The notes under the pieces are model-generated. The model searched no databases. It saw nothing but the letters and a program-made list of their open reading frames with translations, and was not told where the DNA came from. Position numbers and translations under genes: made by a program. Positions 27,474 to 35,508 of a stretch of 64,000 nt of DNA are shown here, piece by piece (positions within the stretch are counted from its first letter, which is position 1; each line of letters begins with the position of its first letter). Source of the DNA: Caulobacter flavus (GTDB taxonomy: Bacteria; Pseudomonadota; Alphaproteobacteria; Caulobacterales; Caulobacteraceae); assembly GCF_003722335.1 (NCBI RefSeq), contig NZ_CP026100.1, positions 4,872,001 through 4,936,000 on the forward strand. Direction: 5' to 3'.

Positions 27474-28424
27474 CTAGACCCGGCGCTTCATGCGCACTTC
27501 GCGCACGGCCCCGGTCGAGGAATTCATCACCAGGCTGTGGGTGTGGACGAAGCCGTCCTTGAACCCCACCCCGTCCAGCAGGGCGCCGGAGGTGACGCCG
27601 GTGGCGGCGAAGATGGCGTCGGCCCGCACGATCTCGTGCAGGTCGTACTTCTTGTCGAACTCGGTGACGCCCCAGCGCGCGGCGCGGGCGCGCTCGTCGG
27701 CGTTGCGGAACACGAGACGGCCCTGGAACTGGCCGCCCACGCACTTCAGCGCCGCACAGGCCAACACCCCTTCGGGCGCGCCGCCGGAACCGAGATAGAG
27801 GTCGATGCCGGTGGCCGGATCGGCGGTGTTGATCACGCCGGCGACGTCGCCGTCGGTGATCAGGTTGACGCGCGCGCCCACCGAGCGGACCGAGGCGATG
27901 ATCTCGGCGTGGCGCGGACGGTCCAGCACGCAGACGGTGATCTGCGAGGGCTCGACGCCCTTGGCGGCGGCCAGCGCCTTGACGTTGTCGGCCGGCGACT
28001 TGTCGAGGTCGATCACCCCGGCGGGATAGCCCGGCCCGCAGGCGATCTTGTCCATGTAGGTGTCGGGAGCGTTTAGCAGCGTGCCCTTGGGCGCCCAGGC
28101 CATGACGGCCAGCGCGTTGGGCATGGCCTTGGCGGTCAGGGTGGTGCCTTCCAGCGGGTCCAGGGCGATGTCGACGGTCGGGCCGCCACGGCCCACCTTC
28201 TCGCCGATGTAGAGCATCGGCGCCTCGTCGCGCTCGCCCTCGCCGATGACGATCTCGCCGTCGATGGAAAGGTCGTTCAGCGCGTTGCGCATGGCGTCGA
28301 CGGCCGCCTGGTCGGCGGCCATCTCGTCACCCCGGCCCACCATGGTCCAAGACGCGATGGCGGCGGCTTCGGTCACCCGGACCGCATCCAGGACCAGAGA
28401 ACGGTCCAGGGTGTTGGAACTCAT
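27474..28424 (-). CDS. glpX: Fructose-1,6-bisphosphatase, class II (GlpX)
   Basis: 316 residues. Class II FBPases are unrelated in sequence to class I and belong to the lithium-sensitive phosphatase fold. Visible motifs: GRGDEMAADQAAVDAMR, the acidic IVIGEGERDEAPML, ALDPLEGTT near residue 88, and a C-terminal ATGVTSGALLDGV. It lies 73 bp after hom and 120 bp before fbp, giving the cell both FBPase classes in adjacent genes. Some class II enzymes also hydrolyse sedoheptulose bisphosphate; not decidable here. Confidence 0.95.
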   Translation of the reverse strand: MSSNTLDRSLVLDAVRVTEAAAIASWTMVGRGDEMAADQAAVDAMRNALNDLSIDGEIVIGEGERDEAPMLYIGEKVGRGGPTVDIALDPLEGTTLTAKAMPNALAVMAWAPKGTLLNAPDTYMDKIACGPGYPAGVIDLDKSPADNVKALAAAKGVEPSQITVCVLDRPRHAEIIASVRSVGARVNLITDGDVAGVINTADPATGIDLYLGSGGAPEGVLACAALKCVGGQFQGRLVFRNADERARAARWGVTEFDKKYDLHEIVRADAIFAATGVTSGALLDGVGFKDGFVHTHSLVMNSSTGAVREVRMKRRV

Positions 28425-28497
28425 CAGTGTCTCCCAGCCCGTGGCGAGGCTAATTTCCCAATGTCTTCAACACCTGGACCACTCTATTCGGTGATCT

Positions 28498-29787
28498 CTA
28501 GTTGCGCGCGACGCGCAGAAGACGGGGACGCTCTAGCACGGCCTGCAGCTTTTCGATGCGGCTAATCGCGTCGAGCAGCTTGGATTCCGGAGTCGCATGA
28601 GTGACGAGCACGATCGGCACGCCGCCCGCCCCTTCCACGGGCTTCTGCAGGAAGGCGTCGATCGAAACGCCGCATTCGGCCAGGGTTTCGGAGATCGCGG
28701 CGATGGCGCCGGGCACGTCGCGGACCATGACCCGCAGGTAGGCCTTGCCCACCGACCTGGCCGGATCGACGACGACGAACGGCTTCAGCGCGCCGGCCGG
28801 AGCCTGGAACACCGGGCGCGCGGCCTTGGTCATCACGTCGGCGATGTCGGCGGCGACGGCCGCGGCGGTCGGACCCGCGCCCGCGCCCGGGCCCTGGATG
28901 AAGATGCGGCCGATCCGCGTGCCCTCGATGAACAGCGCGTTGAGAGCGCCGCCGGCCTGGGCCAGAGGGTGCTCCAGCGGGATCAGGGTCGGATGGACCT
29001 TAACGGCCACGCCGTCGTCGGTCTTGGACGTGCCAGCGATCAGCTTGATGCGGTAGCCAAGGTCCTTGGCCAGCTTGATGTCGAGAAGCTCGACCTCGCT
29101 GATGCCCTCGATCTCGGCGGCCTCGTAGTTGGGCGCGCAGCCGAAGGCCAGGGCGGCCAGGATGGTGATCTTGTGTCCGGCGTCGAAACCGCCGACGTCC
29201 ATGGTCGGATCGGCCTCGGCGTAGCCCAGGGCCTGGGCTTCGCGCAGCACGTCGCCGAAGTCGCGGCCGGTCTTCTCCATTTCGGAGAGGATGTAGTTGC
29301 AGGTACCGTTGAGGATGCCGGCCACCGAGACGACGTCGTCGCCGACCATGGCCTCGCGCAGCATCTTGACCGCCGGCGTGCCGCCCATGACGGCGGCTTC
29401 GAACAGCAGCGGAACGTCGTTGGCCTCGGCCAGGGCGGCCAGTTCGGCGCCGTGCTCGGCGATCAGCGCCTTGTTGGCGGTGACGACGGGCTTGCCCAGC
29501 TTCAGGGCCGCCTCGACGGCGGCCTTGGCCGGGCCGTCGCTGCCGCCGACCAGTTCGACGAACAGGTCGACGTTGGGCGAACTGGCCAGAGCGACCGGGT
29601 CGTCGAACCATTCCAGGCCCGAAATGTCGACCGTGCGCGGACGCGACTTCGAGCGGGCCGAGACGGCGACCACCTCGGCGCGGTCGCCGGCGGGCGCGAA
29701 GTCCGGCCGTTGGGCCAGGAACTGCAGGAGGCCGCCGCCGACGGTTCCGAGGCCGGCGACGCCGACGCGCCAGGTTTTCTGAGTCAT
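28498..29787 (-). CDS. hom: Homoserine dehydrogenase
   Basis: 429 residues. Reduces aspartate semialdehyde to homoserine for threonine, methionine and isoleucine synthesis. The N-terminal NAD(P) loop is GVAGLGTVGGGLL; then NKALIAEHG, the NGTCNYILSEM segment, GFDAGHKITILAALAF, and a C-terminal ACT domain (about 350-425, VRDVPGAIAAISETLAECGV) that usually mediates threonine feedback. It is the monofunctional form, not fused to aspartokinase. Preceded by a 142-bp leader with a strong hairpin. Confidence 0.96.
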   Translation of the reverse strand: MTQKTWRVGVAGLGTVGGGLLQFLAQRPDFAPAGDRAEVVAVSARSKSRPRTVDISGLEWFDDPVALASSPNVDLFVELVGGSDGPAKAAVEAALKLGKPVVTANKALIAEHGAELAALAEANDVPLLFEAAVMGGTPAVKMLREAMVGDDVVSVAGILNGTCNYILSEMEKTGRDFGDVLREAQALGYAEADPTMDVGGFDAGHKITILAALAFGCAPNYEAAEIEGISEVELLDIKLAKDLGYRIKLIAGTSKTDDGVAVKVHPTLIPLEHPLAQAGGALNALFIEGTRIGRIFIQGPGAGAGPTAAAVAADIADVMTKAARPVFQAPAGALKPFVVVDPARSVGKAYLRVMVRDVPGAIAAISETLAECGVSIDAFLQKPVEGAGGVPIVLVTHATPESKLLDAISRIEKLQAVLERPRLLRVARN

Positions 29788-29826
29788 GGTGCGGTTCCTC
29801 GTGGTCCGGGTGGCCCTGGCGGGGCC

Positions 29827-29860
29827 GCCCTCGTCCTTCGATGGTCCGAAGGCCGAGGGC
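29827..29860 (-). promoter_or_regulatory. Strong leader hairpin upstream of hom
   Basis: The minus strand folds GCCCTCG-G-CCTTCG-(6)-CGAAGG-A-CGAGGGC: 13 pairs with a single mismatch and a 6-base loop. It ends about 40 bases before the hom start. No T tract follows, so it is more likely a transcript-end structure for the aminotransferase gene or a leader element than a standard terminator. Confidence 0.5.
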
Positions 29861-29929
29861 CAGTTTGGTCGGCGTACGGTGAACTCCCCGCCCCCGAGCC
29901 TGTCGGAGGACGAGAAGGTTCGTTCGGGA

Positions 29930-31150
29930 TCAGGCCTGTTCGAAGCCGTTGTGAGCCTTGGCCAGGATCTGGTCGGCGTTGGCGATGAACTTCTTCACGT
30001 TGCGCGCGGCCTGCTTGATGCGGTGCTCGTTCTCGACGAGGCCGATGCGGACATAGCCCTCGCCGTATTCGCCAAAGCCGATGCCCGGGGCGACGGCGAC
30101 GCCGGCCTCCTCGATCAGCAGACGCGAGAACAGCATCGAGCCGGCGGCCTCGAACTGCGGCGGAATCTTCGCCCAGGCGAACATCGAGGCCGGCGGGTTG
30201 GGGATGTCCCAGCCAGCGCGCTTCATCGACGAGACCAGGGTGTCGCGGCGGCCCTTATAGATGCCGCGGATTTCCTCGACGCAGTCCTGCGGACCGTTCA
30301 GCGCGGCGGCGGCGGCCACCTGCACCGGGGTGTAGGCGCCGTAGTCGAGATAGGACTTCACGCGGGCCAGGGCCGCGCAGATGCGGGCGTTGCCGACCAC
30401 CATGCCCACGCGCCAGCCGGCCATGGCGTAGGTCTTCGACAGCGAGTTGACCTCGACGGCGATGTCCTTGGCGCCCTCGACCTGCAGGATCGACGGCGGC
30501 GGGTTGTCCTCGAAATAGATCTCGCCGTAGGCCACGTCGCTGATGACCAGCAGGTCGTGCTTCTTCGCGAGCGCCACGGCGTCCTTGTAGAAGTCGAGGT
30601 CGACGGTCTGGGCGGTCGGGTTCGACGGATAGGACAGGATCAGCACGCTGGGCGGCGGCACCGAGTGCTTCACCGCGCGGCTGATGTTGGACAGGTACTG
30701 CTCGGGGCTCAGCGCCGGCACGTGGCGGATGACGCCGCCGGCCATGATGAAGCCGAAGGCGTGGATCGGATAGGCCGGGTTCGGGCAGATGATGACGTCG
30801 CCGGGCGCCGTCAGGGCCTGGGCGAGATTGGCGAAGCCTTCCTTCGAGCCCAGGGTCGAGATCACCTCGGTGTCGGGGTTCAGCTTCACGCCGAAGCGGC
30901 GCTCGTAGTAGCCGGCCATGGCCTTGCGCAGGCCCGGAATGCCCTTCGACGCCGAATAGCGGCCGGCCCGCGGATCGCGCGAGGTCTCGATCAGCTTGTC
31001 GACGATGTGCTTGGGCGTGGGCATGTCCGGGTTGCCCATGCCGAAGTCGATGATGTCGACGCCCTGGCCGCGCAGGCGAGCCTTGATGCGGTTGACCTCT
31101 TCGAAGACGTAAGGCGGCAGGCGACGGATACGGTGAAAGTCGGCGGTCAT
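29930..31150 (-). CDS. alaC: PLP-dependent aminotransferase, AlaC / LL-diaminopimelate type
   Basis: 406 residues from MTADFHRIRR (31150), chosen because family members start here; an upstream ATG gives an unlikely Ala/Arg extension. Fold type I class I/II aminotransferase: IIDFGMGNPDMPTP near residue 35, CPNPAYPIHAF near 122, SYPSNPTA near 173, DVAYGEIYFE, and the PLP lysine in NSLSKTYAMAGWR at about 239. AlaC enzymes make alanine from pyruvate and glutamate; some homologues act in lysine synthesis. The gene lies before hom, glpX and fbp on the same strand. Confidence 0.88.
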   Translation of the reverse strand: MTADFHRIRRLPPYVFEEVNRIKARLRGQGVDIIDFGMGNPDMPTPKHIVDKLIETSRDPRAGRYSASKGIPGLRKAMAGYYERRFGVKLNPDTEVISTLGSKEGFANLAQALTAPGDVIICPNPAYPIHAFGFIMAGGVIRHVPALSPEQYLSNISRAVKHSVPPPSVLILSYPSNPTAQTVDLDFYKDAVALAKKHDLLVISDVAYGEIYFEDNPPPSILQVEGAKDIAVEVNSLSKTYAMAGWRVGMVVGNARICAALARVKSYLDYGAYTPVQVAAAAALNGPQDCVEEIRGIYKGRRDTLVSSMKRAGWDIPNPPASMFAWAKIPPQFEAAGSMLFSRLLIEEAGVAVAPGIGFGEYGEGYVRIGLVENEHRIKQAARNVKKFIANADQILAKAHNGFEQA

Positions 31151-31257
31151 GATGGCTCGTGCGCCCTCTGGCGCTGCAGGAGCGAAAAGTCGGGCATGGA
31201 TAGACCCCGAGCGGGGCATAGCCAAGCCAGTTCAAGGAAAATTATGCCTCCGTCGCC

Positions 31258-31704
31258 CTATTGGGGCTTGGACGGAGGCGGGGTAGCTCGGCCACGAGCG
31301 GCCTTGGCGAAGGCTTCGGTCTCGGCGCGATCGGCCACGGTCGGGATTTCCGACGGCGGAACGCGGGCGGCGCGCTGGGCGCGGGCGGCGAAGCCTTCGG
31401 TGTCGGTCAGGGCGAAGGTGTCCGGCGCGGTGTCGCGACGGAGCTGAGCGGCCGCGGCCTGCTCGGCCTGGACCTGGGCCTTGTACTCGCCGGGCTTGGG
31501 AATATCGGTCGGCACGGCCGGAATGCCGGCCAGGCTCGGAACCTTGCCCCGCTCCTTGCCGGCCGCTTCGGCGGCGGCGGCCACCGGCGAGGTGGCGTCG
31601 ACCGGCGGCGGCGTGAACGGCGACGAGGCGCAGGCCGACAGCACGGTCGCGAGGACCGCCAGCGAGGCGCCGAAACGTACGATTTTACCGGTTTGGCCGT
31701 TCAT
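31258..31704 (-). CDS. Small lipoprotein of unknown function
   Basis: 148 residues. A lipoprotein signal peptide ends in the lipobox LSAC at about residue 25. The mature part is rich in Ala, Pro and Arg, probably unstructured, with segments such as PPSEIPTVADRAETEAFA. No domain recognised. Divergent from phaC. Confidence 0.8.
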   Translation of the reverse strand: MNGQTGKIVRFGASLAVLATVLSACASSPFTPPPVDATSPVAAAAEAAGKERGKVPSLAGIPAVPTDIPKPGEYKAQVQAEQAAAAQLRRDTAPDTFALTDTEGFAARAQRAARVPPSEIPTVADRAETEAFAKAARGRATPPPSKPQ

Positions 31705-31798
31705 CTTGTCTCAGGTCTTATGCGATGATCGCGGCGAGCGGAAGGCGCCGAACGAGAATCGGCGGTCGATAAGCGACATTCAGGCGGAAGGAACGCGC

Positions 31799-33778
31799 AT
31801 GGCCAAGAGCGACGGCAAGGACGCGGGCAAGGGCGTCAAGACAGCGGCGAAGCCCCGCAAGCCCTCCGCACCGCGCAAGACGGCCGCCGCCACGCCAAAA
31901 CCCCCTCCTCCGCCGCCCGAAGCCGACCCCAAGCCCGAATCGGCCGCACAAGCCGGCGCGGGCCCCGACTTCGCCTCTCTGCTCACCGAGGAGCAGCGGC
32001 GGATGATGGAGGCCCTCTCGGCCAACCTCGCCCGCGCGGCCGTCACCGCCCAGGGCGCCATCGCCGAGGCGGCCCTGCGCCAGGCCGACCGGCCCGCGGC
32101 CCTGTCGCCCGACCCGTTCCACGTCGCCCCGGCCCTCAACGAGGTGATCGGCAGCCTGGCTTCGCAGCCCGACCGGCTGCTGCGCGCCCAGGCCGACCTC
32201 TTCAGCGGCTACATGGAGTTGTGGCAGTCCGCCGCCCGCCGCGCCGTCGGCGAGGAGTCCAAGCCGGTCGTCGCCCCCGCCCACGGCGACAAGCGCTTCT
32301 CCGATCCCGACTGGGTGTCCAACCCCGTGTTCGACATGATGAAGCAGTCCTACCTGCTGACGTCGAACTGGCTGAACGGCCTGGTCGCCCAGGCCGAGAA
32401 CGTCGACCCGCAGTCCAAGCGCCGCGTCGAGTTCTTCACCAAGATGCTGACCGACGCCTTCTCGCCGTCGAACTTCCTGATCTCCAACCCCGCGGCGCTG
32501 CGCGAGGTGATGCACACCAACGGCGAGAGCCTGAAGCGCGGCATGGAGAACTTCGCCGCCGACCTGGAGCGCGGCGGCGGCCAGCTGGCCATCAGCCAGA
32601 CCGACCTGGCCAAGTTCAAGGTCGGCGAGAACGTCGCCACCGCTCCAGGCAAGGTGGTCTACCAGAACGACATCCTGCAGCTGATCCAGTTCGACCCGGC
32701 CACCGAGCAGCAGCACGAGATCCCGCTGCTGATCTTCCCGCCGTGGATCAACAAGTTCTACATCCTCGACCTTCGGCCCGAGAACTCGATGATCCGCTGG
32801 CTGACCGGCCAGGGCTTCACGGTGTTCGTCGCCTCGTGGGTCAATCCCGACACCCGCCTGGCCGCCAAGACCTTCGAAGACTACATGCTGGAAGGCATCT
32901 ACGACGCCAGCCAGCAGGTCATGACCCAGTGCGGCGTCGATCGGGTCAACACGGTCGGCTACTGCATCGGCGGCACGCTGCTGTCGTGCGCCCTGGCCCA
33001 CATGGCCGCCAAGGGCGACAAGCGCATCAACTCGGCCACCTTCTTCGCCGCCCAGCAGGACTTCGCCGAGGCCGGCGACCTGCTGCTGTTCACCGACGAG
33101 GCCTGGCTGAAGGAGATCGAGGCCAGGATGGACCAGCAGGGCGGCTTCCTGCCCAGCCAGTCGATGGCCGACACCTTCAACGCGCTGCGCGGCAACGACC
33201 TGATCTGGTCGTTCTTCATCAACAACTATCTGATGGGCAAGGAGCCGCGTCCGTTCGACCTGCTGTTCTGGAACGCCGACCAGACGCGGATGCCCAAGTC
33301 GCTGCACCTGTTCTACCTGCGCAACTTCTACAAGGACAACAACCTGACCCACGGCCGCCTGACGCTGGGCGGCGAGGTGCTGGACCTGTCGAAGGTGAAG
33401 ACGCCGATCTACGTGCAGTCGTCGAAGGACGACCACATCGCCCCCTATCGCAGCGTCTATCGCGGCGCTCGGGCCTTCGGCGGGCCGGTGACCTTCACCA
33501 TGGCCGGCTCGGGACACATCGCCGGTGTGATCAACCATCCCGACGCCAGGAAGTACCAGCACTGGACCAACGAGCACCTGCCCGGCTCGGTCGACGGCTG
33601 GATCGCCGGCGCGGTCGAGCACCCCGGCTCGTGGTGGCCGCACTGGGCGCAGTGGCTGAAGGCCAAGTCCGGAAAGCTGGTCCCGGCCCGCGATCCGTCC
33701 AAGGGCCCGCTGAAGGCCTTCGAGGACGCCCCGGGCAGCTTCGTGCGGGTGCGCTCGAACGCCGAAGCGGCTGCTTAG
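31799..33778 (+). CDS. phaC: Class I poly(3-hydroxyalkanoate) synthase
   Basis: 659 residues from the ATG at 31799, which has AAGGA seven bases upstream; the open frame upstream lies over the divergent lipoprotein gene. It polymerises 3-hydroxyacyl-CoA into storage polyester at granules. The core has FPPWINKFYILDL, the lipase-like box VGYCIGGTLL with the catalytic cysteine at about 389, the aspartate in SSKDDHIAPY (about 547) and the histidine in GSGHIAGVIN. The first ~60 residues are Lys/Pro/Ala-rich low complexity, longer than most class I enzymes. No phaA or phaB nearby. Confidence 0.96.
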   Translation: MAKSDGKDAGKGVKTAAKPRKPSAPRKTAAATPKPPPPPPEADPKPESAAQAGAGPDFASLLTEEQRRMMEALSANLARAAVTAQGAIAEAALRQADRPAALSPDPFHVAPALNEVIGSLASQPDRLLRAQADLFSGYMELWQSAARRAVGEESKPVVAPAHGDKRFSDPDWVSNPVFDMMKQSYLLTSNWLNGLVAQAENVDPQSKRRVEFFTKMLTDAFSPSNFLISNPAALREVMHTNGESLKRGMENFAADLERGGGQLAISQTDLAKFKVGENVATAPGKVVYQNDILQLIQFDPATEQQHEIPLLIFPPWINKFYILDLRPENSMIRWLTGQGFTVFVASWVNPDTRLAAKTFEDYMLEGIYDASQQVMTQCGVDRVNTVGYCIGGTLLSCALAHMAAKGDKRINSATFFAAQQDFAEAGDLLLFTDEAWLKEIEARMDQQGGFLPSQSMADTFNALRGNDLIWSFFINNYLMGKEPRPFDLLFWNADQTRMPKSLHLFYLRNFYKDNNLTHGRLTLGGEVLDLSKVKTPIYVQSSKDDHIAPYRSVYRGARAFGGPVTFTMAGSGHIAGVINHPDARKYQHWTNEHLPGSVDGWIAGAVEHPGSWWPHWAQWLKAKSGKLVPARDPSKGPLKAFEDAPGSFVRVRSNAEAAA

Positions 33779-33784
33779 ACAGCC

Positions 33785-33900
33785 GCCCGCGGCGGCCCCC
33801 TCAGTCGCGCCGCGACAGCTCGCCCAGAGGGGGAGCATCTGAAGGCGTAGATCCTTCCCCTCTGGGGGAGGTGGCCCGGAGGGCCGGAGGGGGTCGCCGC
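33785..33900. repeat. Candidate dispersed intergenic inverted-repeat element
   Basis: The gap between phaC and the next gene is filled by nested inverted repeats: CCCAGAGGGGGA pairs with TTCCCCTCTGGGGG, and flanking CCCCCTC pairs with GGAGGGGGT. The GGGGGAGGTGGCCCG style resembles short palindromic elements scattered between genes in Caulobacter-type genomes (from memory). No second copy was noticed in this window. Confidence 0.5.
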
Positions 33901-33907
33901 AAGACGA

Positions 33908-34282
33908 CTAGATCGCCCCCACCGCATAGGCCTCGGAAAACACCGCCGCCTCGGACTTCTCGATCAGCGGCCGCACGCGGGCCATGTGATCGGTGAAGCG
34001 CGGATCCTGGCGGAAGGCGTCCGCGTCCGCCTGGGTGTCGAACACCGAGATCAGCACCAGCCCCTCAGCAGAGCGGAACAGGCGCGCGCCGCGCAGGCCC
34101 TTCACCTTGCCGCGCAGCCGATGGTGCTGGGCTAGCTGCAGCTCGAGGAACGCCTCGTACTGCCCCTCCCTGGGCCGGATGACGCTGATGCTGACCACCG
34201 GTTCGGGCCGCTCGATCCGCGCTCGGACGGGCATGGAGATGGCGGCGGCTGCGACGGCGGTCGTGGCGGCGGCGAAAGTCAT
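33908..34282 (-). CDS. Antibiotic-biosynthesis-monooxygenase-like (ABM) domain protein, predicted SoxR target
   Basis: 124 residues from MTFAAATTAV at 34282. The first ~17 residues are Ala-rich and could be a signal segment; an internal ATG (MPVRARIERPEP) would give a cytoplasmic protein. The rest fits the small dimeric ABM fold: VVSISVIRPREGQYEAFLE, GARLFRSAEGLVLISVFDT, and DPRFTDHMARVRPLI. Such domains act as monooxygenases or haem-degrading enzymes or have no known catalysis. Divergent from soxR with a perfect SoxR-type operator in its promoter, so expression on redox-cycling drugs is expected. Confidence 0.8.
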   Translation of the reverse strand: MTFAAATTAVAAAAISMPVRARIERPEPVVSISVIRPREGQYEAFLELQLAQHHRLRGKVKGLRGARLFRSAEGLVLISVFDTQADADAFRQDPRFTDHMARVRPLIEKSEAAVFSEAYAVGAI

Positions 34283-34332
34283 GAGAGGCGCTCCAGGAAG
34301 GGCGTTGCCGGTTGCGGAGCCCTTCCTGTAAA

Positions 34333-34352
34333 ACCTCAAGCAAACTTGAGGT
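34333..34352. promoter_or_regulatory. SoxR operator
   Basis: Perfect inverted repeat ACCTCAAG-CAAA-CTTGAGGT in the soxR / ABM-gene divergent region. On the minus strand it lies between TTGACC (-35) and TACAGG (-10), separated by 19 bp, the long spacer typical of MerR-family-activated promoters. This indicates activation of the ABM gene and possibly autoregulation of soxR. Confidence 0.9.
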
Positions 34353-34361
34353 CAAGCACCG

Positions 34362-34820
34362 ATGTCCGACACCTGCCCCTCCACCTTCCAGACCCTGAGC
34401 GTCGGCGAACTGGCCAAGCGGGCTGGCGTGGCGGTGTCGGCCCTGCACTTCTACGAGGCCAAGGGCTTGATCCGCAGCCTGCGCACCGAAGGCAACCAGC
34501 GGCGCTATCCGCGCGGCATGCTGCGACGGGTGGCGATCATCAAGGTCGCCCAGCGCACCGGCATGCCGCTGAACGAGATCAAGGCGGCCCTGGCCGCCCT
34601 GCCCGACGACCGCGCGCCCAGCCAGGAGAACTGGCGCGACCTTTCGGCGGCCTGGCGCGAGGATCTCGACGCCCGCATCCGCCGCCTGACCCAACTGCGC
34701 GACCAGCTGGACGACTGTATCGGCTGCGGCTGCCTGTCGCTCACCATCTGCCCGCTGCGCAATCCGCGCGACCAACTGGCCGCCGAAGGCCCCGGCCCTC
34801 GCCTCCTGGATGAAATTTGA
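34362..34820 (+). CDS. soxR: Redox-sensing transcriptional regulator SoxR
   Basis: 152 residues. MerR-type helix-turn-helix at the N-terminus (SVGELAKRAGVAVSALHFYE), followed by a dimerisation helix and the [2Fe-2S] cluster motif CIGCGCLSLTIC with cysteines at about 119, 122, 124 and 130. The cluster spacing C-x2-C-x-C-x5-C is diagnostic for SoxR. It activates target promoters when the cluster is oxidised by redox-active compounds. There is no soxS, as expected outside enterobacteria. Confidence 0.97.
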   Translation: MSDTCPSTFQTLSVGELAKRAGVAVSALHFYEAKGLIRSLRTEGNQRRYPRGMLRRVAIIKVAQRTGMPLNEIKAALAALPDDRAPSQENWRDLSAAWREDLDARIRRLTQLRDQLDDCIGCGCLSLTICPLRNPRDQLAAEGPGPRLLDEI

Positions 34821-34878
34821 CATCGCGAAGATCGATGTTCGCCCAAAACTCGCCCCGATCACGGCGGAGCTTGGCGAC

Positions 34879-35493
34879 ATGCTCGACCTCTCTCGCCGCA
34901 CAGCCCTGAGCCTGCTGGCCGCCGCTCCCTGGCTGGGCGCCGCCGCGCGCGGCGACGGCCTGAAACTGGCCCAGGCCGCGCGGACGCAGGTGGGCGTGAC
35001 CCTGGACTATGATCCCAGCTACCGGGCGATCAGCTACCCCCGGGGCGACGTGCTGCGATCCACCGGCGTATGCTCCGACGTGCTGGTGCGGGCCGCCCGC
35101 GACGCCTGGAACGTGGACCTTCAGGAGCGCGTCCATGCCGACATGAGCCGCGCCTTTTCCGCCTACCCGGCCAAGCGCGCGTGGGGCCAGAAGAGCGCCG
35201 ACGCCAACATCGACCATCGCCGGGTGCTGAACCTGGAGACCTATCTGGACCGTCAGGGCGCCCGGCTGCGCGCCAGCCAGGCCGCGCGCTCGGGCGACGG
35301 CTTCGCCGATCCCGAGCCCGGCGACGTGCTGACCTGGCGGCTGTTCGGCAACGGCCGGCCGCACATCGGCGTGGTGGTGCAGGGTCCCGAGAGGGTGCGC
35401 GTAGTGCACAACATCGGCGCCGGCGCCCGCGAGGAAGCGCTGTGGATCTTCAAGCTCCACAAGCCGGCCGGCCACTACCGCTGGCGGGCGTGA
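34879..35493 (+). CDS. DUF1287-family exported protein
   Basis: About 204 residues from MLDLSRRTALSLLAAAPWLG, chosen since it gives a twin-arginine-like signal peptide with GGAG nine bases upstream; an ATG at 34810 overlapping soxR is an alternative. Family features: TLDYDPSYRAISYPRGDVL, TGVCSDVLVRAARD, ANIDHRRVLNLETYL, PGDVLTWRL and HIGVVV. The conserved Cys, His and Asp in this layout recall papain-like NlpC/P60 folds, but activity has not been established to my knowledge. Periplasmic. Confidence 0.88.
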   Translation: MLDLSRRTALSLLAAAPWLGAAARGDGLKLAQAARTQVGVTLDYDPSYRAISYPRGDVLRSTGVCSDVLVRAARDAWNVDLQERVHADMSRAFSAYPAKRAWGQKSADANIDHRRVLNLETYLDRQGARLRASQAARSGDGFADPEPGDVLTWRLFGNGRPHIGVVVQGPERVRVVHNIGAGAREEALWIFKLHKPAGHYRWRA

Positions 35494-35508
35494 CGCGGCG
35501 GTCTTCCG

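Noticed and set aside
33785..33900. CRISPR-like repeat
   Set aside because: Single nested inverted repeat, no regular direct repeats or spacers.
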